This document shows positions 25,854-34,579 of a stretch of DNA of 64,000 nt, one piece after another; the stretch's first letter is position 1; the number at the start of each line of letters is the position of its first letter. The position numbers and the translations under genes were made by a program. This DNA is from CAZHLD01 sp964533185 (lineage in GTDB: Bacteria > Acidobacteriota > Terriglobia > Acidiferrales > UBA7541), in the NCBI GenBank assembly GCA_964533185.1, contig CAZHLD010000008.1:24546-88545 (forward strand). Direction: 5' to 3'. The notes below the pieces were generated by a model, which worked only from the letters and a program-made list of their open reading frames with translations, did not search any database and was not told where the DNA came from.

Positions 25854-27905
25854 CTAGGAGCCAGCCGCGCTCGGGGGCGCTGCGCCCGATCGGGCAGAAA
25901 GCGCGGGTTCACCCAGCAGGCTGAAGGCCAGGGTGAGCTGTTCGCGCGAGCCGATCAGCACCACCTGGTCACCTTCCGCAAAACGGAAGTGCGGCTCGGG
26001 GTTGTGAATCACCTGCGTGGAAGAAGTCGAAGAGCCGGTTCGGGCGTACGGGCGGACGACGGCCAGTACCGAGGCGCCCGTGCGCTTGCGCAGCTCGAGC
26101 TGGCGCAGCTCGGCGCCAGCCAGCGGCGAGCTGGGCGGGATCACAAAGAGCTCGAGGTCCACCTGAGGGAGCAAGTGCCACAGGTGGCGAAGCGGCTGGC
26201 CGGGGATGGGCAGGATGCGTGCCATATCGTAGTCTTCCGCGCGCAGATCCGCAATCTGGCTGGCCACGGCCTCGCGCGGCATGCCGTAGAGCCGCAGGAC
26301 GCGCACGGCGATCTCCATCCATGCTTCCAGTTCCTCAGCGACGACATCGGTGGCGCCGGTCAGACGCAACTCGCGCGCGTCTTCGATGCGCTTGGTGCGG
26401 GCGATGATGTGGATCTCCGGGTTCAACAGGCGCGCATGGGAGATGGCACGGGGGAGCACGGCGCGGTCCGAAATCGCCAGCACAATACCGCGTGCGTGCG
26501 CGCAACCAGCCCGCTTCAAGATTTCATGGCTGCCGACGTCGCCGAAGTAGATGGGCTCGCCCTGGGCGCGGGCGGCGCGAATCACGCGCGGGTTCATCTC
26601 GATCACCACATACGGGAATTCGTTTGAGCGGAGCAGGTGGGCCAGGCGCTGCCCATTCATTCCATAGCCGCAGATGATGACGTGGTCGCAGAGTTGCTCG
26701 GTCTGCTCGTCCAGGCCCAGACGGCTGCCGCGCCGCTCGCCCTTCTGCCCGAGCCAGCGCGAGACGTGCGGCCCCATCTGGATCAGCGCCGGCGTGAGCA
26801 TCATGGTAAGAACGGTCGCGGAGAGAAAGAGCTGATAGCGGTCGGCAACCATGAGGCCCAGCCGTTCGCCCTCTCTCAGGAGCACGAAGGAGAACTCGCC
26901 AACCTGGGCCAATGCCAGAGCTACCAGCGCGCCCAAGCGCAGCGGAAAACCCAGCGCCAGCACCGACCCCCCCGCCATCAGGAATTTTCCAAGCAGGATG
27001 GCGGCAACGCAAGTGACCAGCAAGCCCGCATGTGCCGCAGCGAAACGCAGGTCGATCAGCATGCCCACAGCGATGAAGAACAGGCTGTTGAAGCTGTCGC
27101 GGAAGGGCAGGATCTCGGCCAGTACCTGATGACCGTATTCGGATTCGGAGAGCACAATTCCGGCCAGAAACGCGCCTAGGGCCAGCGAGAGCCCGAGTTG
27201 CGAGGCCCCCCACGCCGTTCCCAGCGCGAAAAAGATGGCCGCAATCACGAACAGCTCGCGGCTGCGCACCAAAACGATCGCGCGGAGCAGGCGCGGGAAG
27301 AGATAACGCGCACCGAAGAGGATCACGCCGACCACGGCCAGCGACTTGCCCAGCGCCATCAAGATTTTCAGCGCCTGACCACCACCTGACGCAGCCAGCG
27401 CCGGCAGCAGCGCCATCATCGGCACGACCATCAGGTCCTGAAACAGCAGGATGCCGAGTACGATGCGCCCATGTACCGTTTCTAATTCGCCGCGGTCGTG
27501 GAGCAGCTTCAGGACGATGGCCGTACTGCTGGTGGCGATCAGAAATCCCCAGAAGAGGCTTTCCCGCATGGCCACCCCGGCAACCACAAGAACCGCAAGG
27601 CTGAGTAAGACAGTGGAAGCCACCTGGAGCGATCCGGCGCCCAGCACAACTTGCTTCATCTTGGCGAGCTTCTGCATCGAAAGCTCAAGGCCGATGGTGA
27701 AGAGCAGCAGAGCGACGCCGACCTCGGCCAGGATCTCGACAGCACTACGGTCCGAGATCAGTCGCAGGCCGAAGGGGCCGGCTAACATGCCGGTGACGAG
27801 ATAGCCGACGACCGTGGGTTGGCGCAGCCGGCGCATCAGGTAGGCGATGGCCATGGCCATGCCGTAGAGCACAATCAGGTCGCGCAGCAGGTCGGTGTGC
27901 GGCAT
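25854..27905 (-). CDS. KefB-type cation/proton antiporter with TrkA-N and TrkA-C domains
   Basis: 683 residues from ATG 27905; the frame runs further upstream across the N gap but conserved sequence begins at LLRDLIVLYGMAMAIAYLMRRLRQPTVVGY. The first 390 residues are the CPA2 Na+/K+:H+ exchanger domain with about 12 membrane segments (FTIGLELSM, SSTAIVLKLL, LGAFLAGIVLSES). A TrkA-N Rossmann domain follows (HVIICGYGMNGQRLAHLL, about residues 415-530) and then a TrkA-C domain (about 600-670). This matches glutathione- or nucleotide-gated K+ efflux (KefB/KefC/YbaL) proteins of the inner membrane. The C-terminal tail is Ser/Pro-rich. Confidence 0.92.
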   Translation of the reverse strand: MPHTDLLRDLIVLYGMAMAIAYLMRRLRQPTVVGYLVTGMLAGPFGLRLISDRSAVEILAEVGVALLLFTIGLELSMQKLAKMKQVVLGAGSLQVASTVLLSLAVLVVAGVAMRESLFWGFLIATSSTAIVLKLLHDRGELETVHGRIVLGILLFQDLMVVPMMALLPALAASGGGQALKILMALGKSLAVVGVILFGARYLFPRLLRAIVLVRSRELFVIAAIFFALGTAWGASQLGLSLALGAFLAGIVLSESEYGHQVLAEILPFRDSFNSLFFIAVGMLIDLRFAAAHAGLLVTCVAAILLGKFLMAGGSVLALGFPLRLGALVALALAQVGEFSFVLLREGERLGLMVADRYQLFLSATVLTMMLTPALIQMGPHVSRWLGQKGERRGSRLGLDEQTEQLCDHVIICGYGMNGQRLAHLLRSNEFPYVVIEMNPRVIRAARAQGEPIYFGDVGSHEILKRAGCAHARGIVLAISDRAVLPRAISHARLLNPEIHIIARTKRIEDARELRLTGATDVVAEELEAWMEIAVRVLRLYGMPREAVASQIADLRAEDYDMARILPIPGQPLRHLWHLLPQVDLELFVIPPSSPLAGAELRQLELRKRTGASVLAVVRPYARTGSSTSSTQVIHNPEPHFRFAEGDQVVLIGSREQLTLAFSLLGEPALSARSGAAPPSAAGS

Positions 27906-28068
27906 CGGTTGTCTCAGCGAAGCATAGCGAAGCCTTGGGGCGATGGCAAAGGGGAGAACACCTCTTGTTCTACGCAGCGTCAAGTCTGCGGCTGCTTTCC
28001 GAATGAATAGACAGGGCCAAAATCGCGCTTTGTGTAAATCGGTCCATCCAAATATGGCACTCGACCGG

Positions 28069-28168
28069 NNNNNNNNNNNNNNNNNNNNNNNNNNNNNNNN
28101 NNNNNNNNNNNNNNNNNNNNNNNNNNNNNNNNNNNNNNNNNNNNNNNNNNNNNNNNNNNNNNNNNNNN
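28069..28168. other. assembly gap (100 N) truncating ada
   Basis: Exactly 100 N between the kefB-like gene and ada. Unlike the first gap the flanks are not repeats of each other, so real sequence of unknown length is missing, including the ada start. Confidence 0.95.
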
Positions 28169-29093
28169 GCGACCCGAAGCTGCCGAACGCCGCGGCTTCC
28201 GCGCTTGCCGGCGCTGCCGTCCGGGCGATGCGATCAACGGCAGCCCGCAGGCTGCGCTGGTCCGGCGGACTTGCCAAGCGATTGACGAGCACCTGCGGGA
28301 AAACAGCGAAGGCGCGCCAAGCCTGGCCACCCTCAGCGCGAAGACCGGCCTCAGCCCGCACCACCTCCAGCGGACGTTCAAGCGGCTGATGGGCATCTCG
28401 CCGCGGCAATATGCGGACGCCAAGCGCCTGGGTGTCCTGAAAACGCAGCTTAGAAAAGGAGACGACGTGACCACTGCACTCTATGAAGCAGGATACGGCT
28501 CCAGCAGCCGGCTCTACGAACGAGCCAACGGACAATTGGGGATGACCCCGGCCACCTACCGCCGCGGCGGCGTGGGCATGCAGATCGGCTACACGATTGT
28601 GGACTCGCCGCTGGGGCGGCTGCTGGTGGCCGCGACGAAGCGCGGGATCTCCGCGCTGTACCTGGGCGACTCCGACGCCAAGATCGAATCCGCGCTCCGG
28701 CATGAATACCCGAACGCGGAAATCAATCGCGATCAGAACGAGATGGGAAACTGGGTGCGGACGATCTTGAAGCACCTGCGAGGTCTCGAGCCGCGTCTCG
28801 ACCTGCCCGTTGACGTGCAGGCCACTGCCTTCCAGCGGCGCGTCTGGGAGGAGTTACGTGCGATCCCCTACGGCAGCACGCGCAGCTACAGCGAGATCGC
28901 GCGGGCCATCGGCCGGCCCAAGGCCAACCGCGCCGTCGCTCGCGCCTGCGCCACCAATCCCGTCTCCGTGGTCATTCCCTGCCACCGCGTGGTTCGGGAA
29001 GATGGTCACCTGGGCGGCTACCGCTGGGGCCTCAACCGCAAGGAAGCGCTAATCGAGCATGAGCGCAAAGCGGCGACACGGAACCGTTGGTGA
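28169..29093 (+). CDS. ada: bifunctional Ada: methyl-DNA sensor and O6-methylguanine-DNA methyltransferase, 5' truncated by gap
   Basis: The open frame that runs out of the gap is phase 28170. It starts within the zinc-binding Ada domain (GFRACRRCRPGD carries its last Cys pair), continues into an AraC-type HTH (LATLSAKTGLSPHHLQRTFKR, GISPRQYADAKRLG) and ends in the OGT domain with the acceptor Cys codon at 28980-28982 in SVVIPCHRVV. AFQRRVWEELRAIPYG, TRSYSEIARAIG and RPKANRAVARAC are the DNA-binding part. Roughly 306 residues are visible; about 45 N-terminal residues are lost in the gap. Adaptive response to alkylation damage; the Ada protein controls its own gene in E. coli, here unproven. 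Confidence 0.92.
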
Positions 29094-29125
29094 CCGGACG
29101 ATTCCGAAGCGTTCTTCACAACGCC

Positions 29126-29782
29126 TCAGTGCTTCTCGAAGGCCAGCCGCAGGCCCAGCGCCACGAGAACCGCGCCGGTGACGGCTTCGAAGCGACTCTT
29201 CACGACTGGCCGCGAGAGCACATCGCTCAGGCGCGCCAGAAACGCTGCATAGAGCAACAGCCATACCAAGCCCATCCCCACGTGGATACCCCCCAGCAGG
29301 AGCGAACGCGTCAGGACCAGCTGCCCCGGCGCGATGAATTGAGGCAGGAACATCAGATAGAACAGTGCCACTTTTGGATTGAGCAGGTTGGTCAGTAACC
29401 CTTCCGCAAAACTGGGCAGCCAGGCCAATCGTCGGGCCGGTGCAAGGCTATTCTGATTGACTGCACCGTTCTGGCTTGCCTTCGCCTCACCCTTGATTCG
29501 CCAAGCGCCCCACAGTGCCTGGAGGCCCAGGAAAATCAGGTAAGCAGCTCCCGCCAGCTTCACCACCTCAAATGCCGCTGCGGAGCGGGCCAGGATGACG
29601 GAAAGTCCCAGAGCGAAGGCGGTTGCATGGACCAAACAACCCAGACAAATACCGAGGGTGGTGAAGAGCGAGCCGCTACGCCCGCGTGCGATGGCGTTCC
29701 TCGCCACCAGAGCAATATCCGCGCCGGGTGTCACAGTCAGGAGCGCGGCAATCCCGACAAAGGCCAAGAAGTGAGAATCCAC
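29126..29782 (-). CDS. LysE/RhtB-family amino-acid exporter
   Basis: 218 residues from GTG 29782, which has GGAGGAG 5 bases upstream; an ATG at 29803 has no good site. Six membrane segments are visible. Family marks are FVGIAALLTVTPGADIALVARNAIARGR, CLGCLVHATAFALG, KLAGAAYLIFLGLQALWGA, and FAEGLLTNLLNPKVALFYLMFLPQF. It exports amino acids or related compounds through the inner membrane. It is divergent from the chromate operon, and the shared intergenic region carries palindromic half-sites. Confidence 0.9.
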   Translation of the reverse strand: MDSHFLAFVGIAALLTVTPGADIALVARNAIARGRSGSLFTTLGICLGCLVHATAFALGLSVILARSAAAFEVVKLAGAAYLIFLGLQALWGAWRIKGEAKASQNGAVNQNSLAPARRLAWLPSFAEGLLTNLLNPKVALFYLMFLPQFIAPGQLVLTRSLLLGGIHVGMGLVWLLLYAAFLARLSDVLSRPVVKSRFEAVTGAVLVALGLRLAFEKH

Positions 29783-29847
29783 GCTGGCTCCTCCGCCGGG
29801 CAATTTGGCATGGATCCCGGCCCATTGAGTTTAACATTTGCATGATT

Positions 29848-29878
29848 TAGTAACAACTGTTACTCTCAATTTTGTTAC
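29848..29878 (+). promoter_or_regulatory. candidate operator/promoter of the chrB-chrA operon
   Basis: GTAACA-AC-TGTTAC at 29850-29863 is a perfect palindrome, and a third half-site TGTTAC lies at 29873-29878, nine bases before the chrB start. A -35-like TTGAGT (29825-29830) and a -10-like TAGTAA (29848-29853) are 17 bases apart, so the palindrome would overlap the -10. The layout fits repression, perhaps by ChrB itself. The LysE gene reads away on the other side. Confidence 0.5.
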
Positions 29879-29886
29879 ATAAGAAC

Positions 29887-30933
29887 ATGAACCCAACCTC
29901 CAGCCTCGAATGGGTCCTGCTGGTGCACCAACTGCCGGCACGGCCTACCCGGCTGCGTGTGCGCGTCTGGCGCCAGCTCCAAAAGCTGGGCGCGGTGGCA
30001 CTGAAAAACTCTGTCTACATTCTGCCCTTTCAAGAAAGAACGCATGAAGATTTCCAGTGGCTCCGGCAGGAGATTGTGTCCGCCGGAGGTGAAGCAAGCG
30101 TGTTCCGCGCCGGTACGGTGGAGGGAAAAAATACAGAGGAGATAAAGGAGATGTTTCGTCGCACCCGCGATCAGGAGTACACCCGGCTGGCAGCAGAGTT
30201 GGAAAGCCTGGCCGCAACGGTCCGGGCACGGAACCGCGGCGGGCATCGCTTGCCACGGCGGATGGGCGCCGCTTCCACTGAGCTCGATCGCCTGCACCAG
30301 GAGCTGGAGCGCGTCCGTGCCGTTGACTACTTCCGCGCACGCGGTTATGCCGCAGCCGATGCGGCCTATGAGAAATGCCGGAGAGTGGTCCACGGATCAT
30401 CAGAGCACACGGGTCGCGGCGCAGCGCAACGAGCGCGAGACCGTGCGGCAGCGATCCCCGGCCGCTACCAAAACAAAGTGTGGGTGACGCGCCGCGAAGC
30501 GCACATTGACCGTTTGGCCTGCGCCTGGTTGATTCGCCGATTCATCGACCGCCGCGCGCGGTTCCGTTTTGTTTCCGCAGACGACCCCATCCGGCAGGGA
30601 ATCCCATTTGACACCTTCGGCGCCGAGCTGGGTCATCACGGCGAGGACTGCACCTTTGAAACGATGCTGAAGAAGTTTGGCCTCGTGCAGGACCCGGCGT
30701 TACGCGCGCTGGCCGAGATCGTCCACGACATGGACCTGAAGGATTCCAAGTTCAACCGCAGGGAGCCCGCCGGGCTGAACGCCGTTGTGCATGGATTGGC
30801 GCGCGTCTTCCCGGATGACCAGCAGCGTGTCCGGCGGGCCTTTCCAGTATTTGAATCGCTCTATGCGTTCTTTCGCTCTTCGGAAGCAGCCGGGGTGAGA
30901 TCCGATGGCAGGCGTTCCGCAAGTCGCGACTGA
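29887..30933 (+). CDS. chrB: chromate resistance regulator ChrB
   Basis: 348 residues from ATG 29887. The N-terminal half is the ChrB N domain (WVLLVHQLPARPTRLRVRVWRQLQKLGAV, SVYILPF, FQWLRQEIVSAGGEASVF); the C-terminal half (from about 195) is the ChrB C domain with VWVTRREAHIDRLACAWLIRRFID and FDTFGAELGHHGEDCTFE, where His and Cys are possible metal ligands. ChrB is required for chromate-induced expression of chrA in Ochrobactrum and Cupriavidus. It overlaps the start of chrA by 29 bases, so the two are cotranslated. Confidence 0.9.
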   Translation: MNPTSSLEWVLLVHQLPARPTRLRVRVWRQLQKLGAVALKNSVYILPFQERTHEDFQWLRQEIVSAGGEASVFRAGTVEGKNTEEIKEMFRRTRDQEYTRLAAELESLAATVRARNRGGHRLPRRMGAASTELDRLHQELERVRAVDYFRARGYAAADAAYEKCRRVVHGSSEHTGRGAAQRARDRAAAIPGRYQNKVWVTRREAHIDRLACAWLIRRFIDRRARFRFVSADDPIRQGIPFDTFGAELGHHGEDCTFETMLKKFGLVQDPALRALAEIVHDMDLKDSKFNRREPAGLNAVVHGLARVFPDDQQRVRRAFPVFESLYAFFRSSEAAGVRSDGRRSASRD

Positions 30934-32278
30934 AAGCGGCGCACCCCGGCGCAACGTTTCATTCGGGGAGGCGTTTGACTTTTGGGTGAAGCTCGGGCTC
31001 ACCAACTTTGGTGGGCCGGCCGGGCAGATCGCCCTCATGCACCGGGAGCTGGTCGAGCGGCGGCGCTGGATCTCCGAGAGCCGGTTTCTGCACGCGCTCA
31101 ACTACTGCATGTTGCTTCCCGGGCCGGAAGCGCAGCAGCTGGCGATTTACATCGGCTGGTTACTGCACCGGACCCCGGGCGGGATCGTGGCCGGTGCTTT
31201 CTTTGTGATTCCTTCGATCTTTGTCCTGCTGGGGCTCTCCTACGTCTATGCGGCCTTTGGACATGTGGCGGCCGTGGCCGGCGTGCTGGCTGGCTTCAAG
31301 CCGGTCGTCGTCGCTATTGTTGTGGAGGCTGTGCTGCGAATCGGCCGCCGGGCGCTTCGGCGCGGTGCGCATGTTCTGATTGCGGTGGCCTCCTTTGTGG
31401 CGATTTACTTCCTGCGCGTCGCGTTTCCGTGGATTGTTCTCGGAGCCGCGATTGTGGGCCTGGTCGGCACGCGATTCTGGCCCGCGTCATTCTCCGCGTC
31501 ACCTGCGTCGAACGGGCCAGGCACACCCTCGAAGGAAAAGGGGAGCGAGCAGGCAACGGTCATTGATGATGCGGCTCCTTCGCCGCCGCACACTCTCCCT
31601 TCCCGCCGACGAAGCCTGCGAACTCTGGCTGCGGGACTGGCACTGTGGGCCTTGCCATTTGCGGCGCTCGTTGCCTGGCGCGGCTGGGGGAGCTTGCACG
31701 TGGTCGAGTACCGCTTTTTCTCGCAGGCCGCGCTGGTGACGTTCGGCGGCGCGTACGCGGTGCTGGCATACGTAACGCAGGCGGCGACCGATTCGTTTGG
31801 TTGGATCACGCGGGCACAGGCGGTGGATGGGTTGGCGCTGGCCGAAACCACTCCGGGACCGCTGATCATGGTGTTGCAGTTTGTGGGCTTCATGGCCGCA
31901 TGGAACCACCCGGAAAACCTCTCACAAACAGCCAGCGCTGTTGTGGGTGCGCTGGTGACCACTTACACGACGTTTCTTCCGAGCTTTCTATTCATCCTGC
32001 TGGGCGCACCTTACGTGGAGGTGCTGCGCGGGAACCGGCGTCTGAACGGCGCGCTAACCGGTGTGACCGCCGCCATAGTCGGCGTCATTCTCAACCTGGC
32101 GCTGGTGTTTGGCGCCGCGGTGATCTGGCCGAACGGGCTCCCTGGGGCGACGAACTGGTTCGCGGTGGCGATGGGCGTTGCAGCGTTTCTTGCGCTGGAC
32201 CGCTTCAAGGCCGACGTGGCGTGGGTGGTGGCCGCCGGCGGTCTCATCGGCCTGCTGCGGGCACTCGTGCTGCAATAG
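30905..32278 (+). CDS. chrA: chromate efflux transporter ChrA (long, two-domain form)
   Basis: 457 residues with two homologous CHR domains of about six membrane segments each. The first has FDFWVKLGLTNFGGPAGQIALMH and ALNYCMLLPGPEAQQLAIYIGW, the second FSQAALVTFGGAYAVLAYV, ALAETTPGPLIMVLQFVGF. NFGGP and PGPEAQQ/PGPL are the CHR signatures. It pumps chromate out of the cell. A hydrophilic linker (about residues 195-235) joins the domains. It overlaps chrB and is followed 10 bases later by an ornithine cyclodeaminase-like gene. Confidence 0.94.
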   Translation: MAGVPQVATESGAPRRNVSFGEAFDFWVKLGLTNFGGPAGQIALMHRELVERRRWISESRFLHALNYCMLLPGPEAQQLAIYIGWLLHRTPGGIVAGAFFVIPSIFVLLGLSYVYAAFGHVAAVAGVLAGFKPVVVAIVVEAVLRIGRRALRRGAHVLIAVASFVAIYFLRVAFPWIVLGAAIVGLVGTRFWPASFSASPASNGPGTPSKEKGSEQATVIDDAAPSPPHTLPSRRRSLRTLAAGLALWALPFAALVAWRGWGSLHVVEYRFFSQAALVTFGGAYAVLAYVTQAATDSFGWITRAQAVDGLALAETTPGPLIMVLQFVGFMAAWNHPENLSQTASAVVGALVTTYTTFLPSFLFILLGAPYVEVLRGNRRLNGALTGVTAAIVGVILNLALVFGAAVIWPNGLPGATNWFAVAMGVAAFLALDRFKADVAWVVAAGGLIGLLRALVLQ

Positions 32279-32288
32279 AGGGGATGGT

Positions 32289-33299
32289 ATGAGCAAGTCC
32301 ATGAAAATGGCCTGCAAGACTCTCCTCTTGCGACAGCGGGAGATTGCGGCCTTGCTCAGCCTGGAAGAATGCATTGCGGCGGTGGAGCGGGCCTTCCAAC
32401 TGCAAGGAGAAGGAAGACTGGGGCCACCGGGCATTCTGGGCATCCCTGCCATGGAGGGCGGTTTCCACATCAAGGCTGGCCTTCTTCCGCTGGAGAAAAA
32501 CTATTTTGTCGCCAAGGTGAATGCGAATTTCCCGGGCAATCCGGAGCGACACGGGCTGCCCGCCATCCAGGGAGTCATTGTGCTGGCCGATGCCGGAAAC
32601 GGTGCTCCATTGGCCTTGCTCGATTCAATCGAGATCACGCTACAGCGGACTGCAGCGGCAACGGCCGTTGCTGCAAAGTATCTGGCGCGCGAGGATGCGC
32701 GTGTGGCAATGATTTGCGGCTGTGGCAACCAGGGGCGGGCGCAGCTCCGGGCGCTTGCGAAGGTACGACGCATTGAGCGCGTCTTTGCATTCGATACAAA
32801 TTCTGCCACGGCCACACGTTTTGCCGCAGATCTTTCCACTGAGCTGAACATTGAGGTCGAGGCGGTAAAGGATTTGGCTGCCGCTGTCCAGAAAAGTGAG
32901 ATTTGCGTAACGTGTACGCCCGCGCGCAGCTTCTATTTAAGGCGCAAGATGGTGGCCCCGGGAACGTTTCTTGCTGCGGTCGGCGCCGACAATGCGGACA
33001 AGCAGGAGCTGGAGCCGGCGTTGTTCGCGGACGCCAGAGTTGTCGTGGATAGCTTTGAGCAATGCGCTGCTATTGGTGATCTCCACCACGCGCTCGAGCA
33101 AGGCGTCGTTCACCGCTGCGACTTCTTCGCAGAGCTGGGTGAAGTGGTCGCAGGGAGGAAGCCCGGCCGCACCTCGGAGGAGGAGATCACGATCTTTGAC
33201 AGTACGGGAGTTGCCATCGAAGACGCTGCGGCCGCCGCGATGGTGTATGAGAAAGCGATGCGAACCGGCGCCGGACTGCAGGTCGAGCTGGCCGGATAA
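32289..33299 (+). CDS. ornithine cyclodeaminase / mu-crystallin family protein
   Basis: 336 residues from ATG 32289. The Rossmann nucleotide-binding loop is MICGCGNQGRAQLRAL (G-x-G-x-x-G); HIKAGLLPLEKNYFVAKVNANFPGNP is the substrate region and GTFLAAVGADNADKQEL and DSTGVAIEDAAAA are family marks. Members are NAD(P)-dependent ornithine cyclodeaminases, alanine dehydrogenases, or imine reductases, and the substrate cannot be read here. It is the third gene of the chromate operon, 10 bases after chrA, an unusual partner. Confidence 0.88.
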   Translation: MSKSMKMACKTLLLRQREIAALLSLEECIAAVERAFQLQGEGRLGPPGILGIPAMEGGFHIKAGLLPLEKNYFVAKVNANFPGNPERHGLPAIQGVIVLADAGNGAPLALLDSIEITLQRTAAATAVAAKYLAREDARVAMICGCGNQGRAQLRALAKVRRIERVFAFDTNSATATRFAADLSTELNIEVEAVKDLAAAVQKSEICVTCTPARSFYLRRKMVAPGTFLAAVGADNADKQELEPALFADARVVVDSFEQCAAIGDLHHALEQGVVHRCDFFAELGEVVAGRKPGRTSEEEITIFDSTGVAIEDAAAAAMVYEKAMRTGAGLQVELAG

Positions 33300-33304
33300 C
33301 AGGC

Positions 33305-34099
33305 TTATCCTCGGGGCTTGATGACTTCGACGCCTTCGGGCCAGTCGGGTTTGAAACGGGAATCAGGGAGCTTCGGGTTGCGGACCAGATTGGTGTAGTG
33401 AAAGATGAAATAATCGCCGGAACCGGTCTCGAAGAATTTCTGCTGCGCGGGCAGCCAACTGGCGGCGTCCAGCCAGAGATGGATTTTCGAAATCTGGTTG
33501 CGAACCTTTTCGTCTTTGGGGGTCAGTTCCAGCAGCAGAACCTTCCGCTTGTCGAGTGAATCTTCGCCCAAAAACGTGACCAGGTAGCTCTTCTTCAGCT
33601 CGGAGCCGGGCGTCCCGAAGCCCAGCAATTGAAACTGCCCGACCAGCGCGCGGTGCTTGCCCAGATCAAATTCCTCCACGCGCTTGGCCCGGGGATTGTA
33701 GATATAGATTTTGTCGCCGTTCCGCAGGATGGTGCGCGGGTCGGGCTTGGTAAGCTCGATGCGCATCTTGTCGTCGCGGCGGACGAACACCTGGCCTGTT
33801 TCCGTGGATTTGTCGTTGACGACGACAGTTACCTTGGTGCGCTCGACATCAGCCGTAACGCTGCGGAAACCCTTCGCGGAGATATCAAGCTCTTTGAGGA
33901 CCGCGTCAGCCGACCAGGCCGGGCGAGATTGGCCACGCGCGATGGGCGAGGCGCTCAGAAGGGTCAGTAGCGCCCAAACAAACAGCGCAGTTCGTTGCGG
34001 GTTGCTGACTCTGCGTTTCAGAGCTGTCTCCTCGCGCCGCGGCACGGACCAGCCTCTCACGCTTCCGATGCGCCCACAATGTTGCAGCGAGGCGCGCAT
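33305..34099 (-). CDS. LolA-like outer-membrane lipoprotein-sorting protein
   Basis: 264 residues with a signal peptide (TALFVWALLTLLSASPIARGQ). The first 27 residues before it are odd, and a CTG at 34021 preceded by AGGAG could be the true start, so the N-terminus is uncertain. The mature part is LolA-like: LDISAKGFRSVTADVERTKVTV, VFVRRDDKMRIELTKPDPRTILRNGDKIYIYNPRAKRVEEFDLG, and LLLELTPKDEKVRNQISKIHLWLD. It carries lipids or lipoproteins through the periplasm by family analogy. Last gene of the envelope transporter block that reads from 37461. Confidence 0.85.
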   Translation of the reverse strand: MRASLQHCGRIGSVRGWSVPRREETALKRRVSNPQRTALFVWALLTLLSASPIARGQSRPAWSADAVLKELDISAKGFRSVTADVERTKVTVVVNDKSTETGQVFVRRDDKMRIELTKPDPRTILRNGDKIYIYNPRAKRVEEFDLGKHRALVGQFQLLGFGTPGSELKKSYLVTFLGEDSLDKRKVLLLELTPKDEKVRNQISKIHLWLDAASWLPAQQKFFETGSGDYFIFHYTNLVRNPKLPDSRFKPDWPEGVEVIKPRG

Positions 34100-34185
34100 C
34101 TTACCATAGCCATTCAGATGCCTCGAACCGAGGCGGCGTTTCGCGGTGCGGAAGAGGAACGGGTGGAGAAGAAAAGCGGGAGGTG

Positions 34186-34578
34186 TCAGGGCTTTACGAA
34201 CACATCGTAGAAGGCCACCGTACCGTCCTCCGCGCGGACTGGCTCGTAGCGGACCACCTGAAATTTCCCGTCCTGCAACTTGTCGACATTCTTGCGCAAG
34301 GCGTCGTGCATTTCGCGGTTGAAGGCCGGCGTGCGGGCCGGAGAGGTAAGCAGGCGGGCATCGAGGCGATAGGTCTGGATGCCCGTGGCCGGGTCGAAAT
34401 TCCTCAGATCCACCTGCGCGGTCCGGGGGCCGACCTGCGGCTGATCACTGAAGCGAATGAGCTGCGGCGAGAAGAGCACAAACACGACAATCGCAGCCAC
34501 GGCGAGATCGTACTGCCAGGTGCCGCGCTCGTAGGACCAGAAGAAGGTTTTCAGCAGGCCGCGCCAGAGGGTGCGCAT
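34186..34578 (-). CDS. small membrane-anchored protein of the ABC transporter operon
   Basis: 130 residues: a short N-terminus, one membrane segment (YDLAVAAIVVFVLFSPQLI, about residues 23-41), then a soluble domain with a hydrophobic/charged helix (FNREMHDALRKNVDKLQDGKF) and strands. No recognised family. It begins 1 base after the stop of the ATPase gene (34580), so it is coupled to it and likely acts with the transporter in the envelope. Confidence 0.75.
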   Translation of the reverse strand: MRTLWRGLLKTFFWSYERGTWQYDLAVAAIVVFVLFSPQLIRFSDQPQVGPRTAQVDLRNFDPATGIQTYRLDARLLTSPARTPAFNREMHDALRKNVDKLQDGKFQVVRYEPVRAEDGTVAFYDVFVKP

Positions 34579-34579
34579 C

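Noticed and set aside
27906..28775. Open frame of the kefB-like gene extending upstream through the N run
   Set aside because: Ns keep the frame open artificially; upstream residues are antisense to ada and not conserved.
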